Positions 62,752 through 64,000 of a DNA stretch of 64,000 nt are shown here, piece after piece. The notes under the pieces were generated by a model. It did no database searches and was not told the origin of the DNA. It was given only the letters and a program-made list of their open reading frames with translations. The stretch covers positions 22,763 to 86,762 of the forward strand of contig JAQUMH010000010.1 of NCBI GenBank assembly GCA_028718185.1, written 5' to 3'. Within the stretch, counting starts at the first letter, position 1. Each line of letters starts with the position of its first letter. Both the position numbers and the translations under genes were made by a program. Source of the DNA: Elusimicrobiota bacterium (GTDB lineage: Bacteria; Elusimicrobiota; UBA8919).

Positions 62752-64000
62752 AAAAAAGAATAGTTAAAATCTGTAGTTTATATTTATTAATATTTACCTT
62801 AGTATGTTTTTTCAGTGCTGATATAGCAGTAGCAAAAGTAACACCACAACCTAACACTGATTCGATATTTACTAACGCTACTTTGGTATATAAATCAAAA
62901 GAATATACCGCTAATTCGGAAGAAATGAAAGAGAATCCTCTTCTTCCTGCATCTCTATTAGGGAACGACTGGCCTGTTGCGTGGGCAGATATAGCACCTT
63001 ACATTACTGCAGTTCATAGAGCGCAGGGTTTTATAGATATTTTACTTACAGTAGATATGACGCCTCGGGTAACAGGTCTTACGCCGACGGTGGCTATCTA
63101 TGCTGATTCTGATAATCGCGCGGATAATGATTTTATGGCATCTTGTGATGGTGCTCTATATGATATGATAGATACTGATTGCAAAGGTCAGTGGGAAACC
63201 TTTATGCTCAATCAAAATGTAAACATGGAAAATGATAATTATGTAACATTAAGATTCGCGGTCCCGCAAGAAGTAACTAATTATTACAAGTTATTTTTAG
63301 GTCAAAGAAACATCCGTCCATATAAACTATATTCAACAACATCTACGGCAGGTTCCTATTCTGATTTTTACCAGGTGAAGTTATACACACCGGCACTTAC
63401 GGCTGGACCGTATGCATGTCCTGATGTAAAGGTTCCAAAAAGATTCAAAAGCGAATATGATCCCAATAGACGTGTTTTCCCGATTCCTTCTATGTCCCGA
63501 ACTGTTGTAGAAGATATGCCTGTTACGTTTGACGGTTCAAAGTCACTGGACACTTCCGGTGCTACTATAACCAAGTATGAATGGGATTTTGATAGTGATG
63601 GAATATATGATGCTGAAGGAGTTTCACCGACTCATATTTATACAATTCCCGGCACATATACTGTCACCCTTAGAATAACTAATAGTGATAATCTGAAATC
63701 AGCATCTAATGGCAGTGTGCGCTCGGCATTTTCTTCAGCTCCTCTACCATTAGTTATAAATGTAGTAGCTGCATCACCCGAAAACAAACTTTACCAGAAC
63801 GGTCCAAACCCACTCATACCATCAAAAAATGCTTTAAAAACAATCATCAATTATGACCTGAAAGAAAGTGTTTCTGTTTCATTGAAAGTTTATACAGTTT
63901 CCGGTGAATTAATAAAAACGTTGGTAGATGAACCTAAGCCTGCCGGGACATGGTCAACTGAATGGGATGGGACGAATGAGAGCGGCGAGAAGGTAGCGAG
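62748..64000 (+). CDS. PKD-domain exoprotein with FlgD-like C-terminal domain, cut by the window edge
   Basis: Starts at the ATG overlapping the previous stop and stays open to the end of the window (over 417 codons, incomplete). Signal peptide about 1-27 (KKRIVKICSLYLLIFTLVCF..). An uncharacterised beta-rich region (about 28-225) contains DWPVAWADIAPYITAVHRAQ, followed by a PKD-like domain (about 255-340) with TFDGSKSLDTSG and KYEWDFDSDG, then a FlgD-like domain from about 345 (YQNGPNPLIPSK..VYTVSGELIKTL..STEWDGTNESGEKVA). By comparison with paralogs only some 15-25 residues are missing. Fifth FlgD-like-tailed protein of the right block; a further PorV gene may follow outside the window. Confidence 0.85.
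   Translation, partial: MKKRIVKICSLYLLIFTLVCFFSADIAVAKVTPQPNTDSIFTNATLVYKSKEYTANSEEMKENPLLPASLLGNDWPVAWADIAPYITAVHRAQGFIDILLTVDMTPRVTGLTPTVAIYADSDNRADNDFMASCDGALYDMIDTDCKGQWETFMLNQNVNMENDNYVTLRFAVPQEVTNYYKLFLGQRNIRPYKLYSTTSTAGSYSDFYQVKLYTPALTAGPYACPDVKVPKRFKSEYDPNRRVFPIPSMSRTVVEDMPVTFDGSKSLDTSGATITKYEWDFDSDGIYDAEGVSPTHIYTIPGTYTVTLRITNSDNLKSASNGSVRSAFSSAPLPLVINVVAASPENKLYQNGPNPLIPSKNALKTIINYDLKESVSVSLKVYTVSGELIKTLVDEPKPAGTWSTEWDGTNESGEKVA

Overview
The window is AT-rich DNA from a diderm (Gram-negative type) bacterium, most likely an uncultivated candidate-phylum lineage (Elusimicrobiota, Firestonebacteria, Omnitrophota or FCB-like). That placement is inference. It rests on very large multidomain exoproteins ending in FlgD-like Ig domains, several PorV/UPF0164-family outer-membrane proteins, an OmpA-like fusion, and many dispersed intergenic palindromes. 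No rRNA, tRNA, CRISPR array, transposase or prophage gene was seen. Apart from the first gene, every gene lies on the + strand.

Left block (0.1-29.6 kb): a divergent AraC-type regulator is followed by a long, highly structured leader. The leader has a sigma70-like promoter, a GEMM-like aptamer candidate, a large terminator and flanking 31-nt inverted repeats. It precedes a PorV-like gene and a 3,074-residue surface protein (calcium-type FG-GAP/VCBS repeats, three CBM6 modules, C-terminal FlgD-like domain). Five secreted carbohydrate-active proteins follow. One is GH123-like, one is GH20-like, and three share an unassigned barrel-like domain with a conserved Asp-Glu pair. They are decorated with Fn3, CBM6, F5/8C and Kre9-like PNGGE modules. 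Only some carry the C-terminal sorting-type domain.

Middle block (29.7-36.2 kb): small metabolic genes (HAD phosphatase/mutase, sugar-phosphate isomerase-like barrel, URO-D-like barrel) and three tandem PhnP-like metallo-beta-lactamase-fold paralogs, probably in different compartments. The gaps between genes are full of related palindromic repeats.

Right block (36.6-64 kb): a tightly packed co-directional array that alternates a giant LamG/Fn3 exoprotein bearing a FlgD-like C-terminal domain with a PorV-like barrel fused to TPRs. One of these barrels also carries an OmpA-like domain. The exoprotein-PorV module occurs three times with near-identical parts, then in a diverged fourth copy, and a further exoprotein runs off the right edge. 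Between modules 2 and 3 lies a signalling set: a lone receiver, a Cache-HAMP histidine kinase and a receiver-GGDEF protein.

The leading hypothesis is a T9SS-like or T9SS-derived surface-display system in which each exoprotein has its own genetically linked PorV shuttle/anchor, possibly tuned by c-di-GMP. The translocon itself (SprA, PorU, GldK-N) is not in the window.
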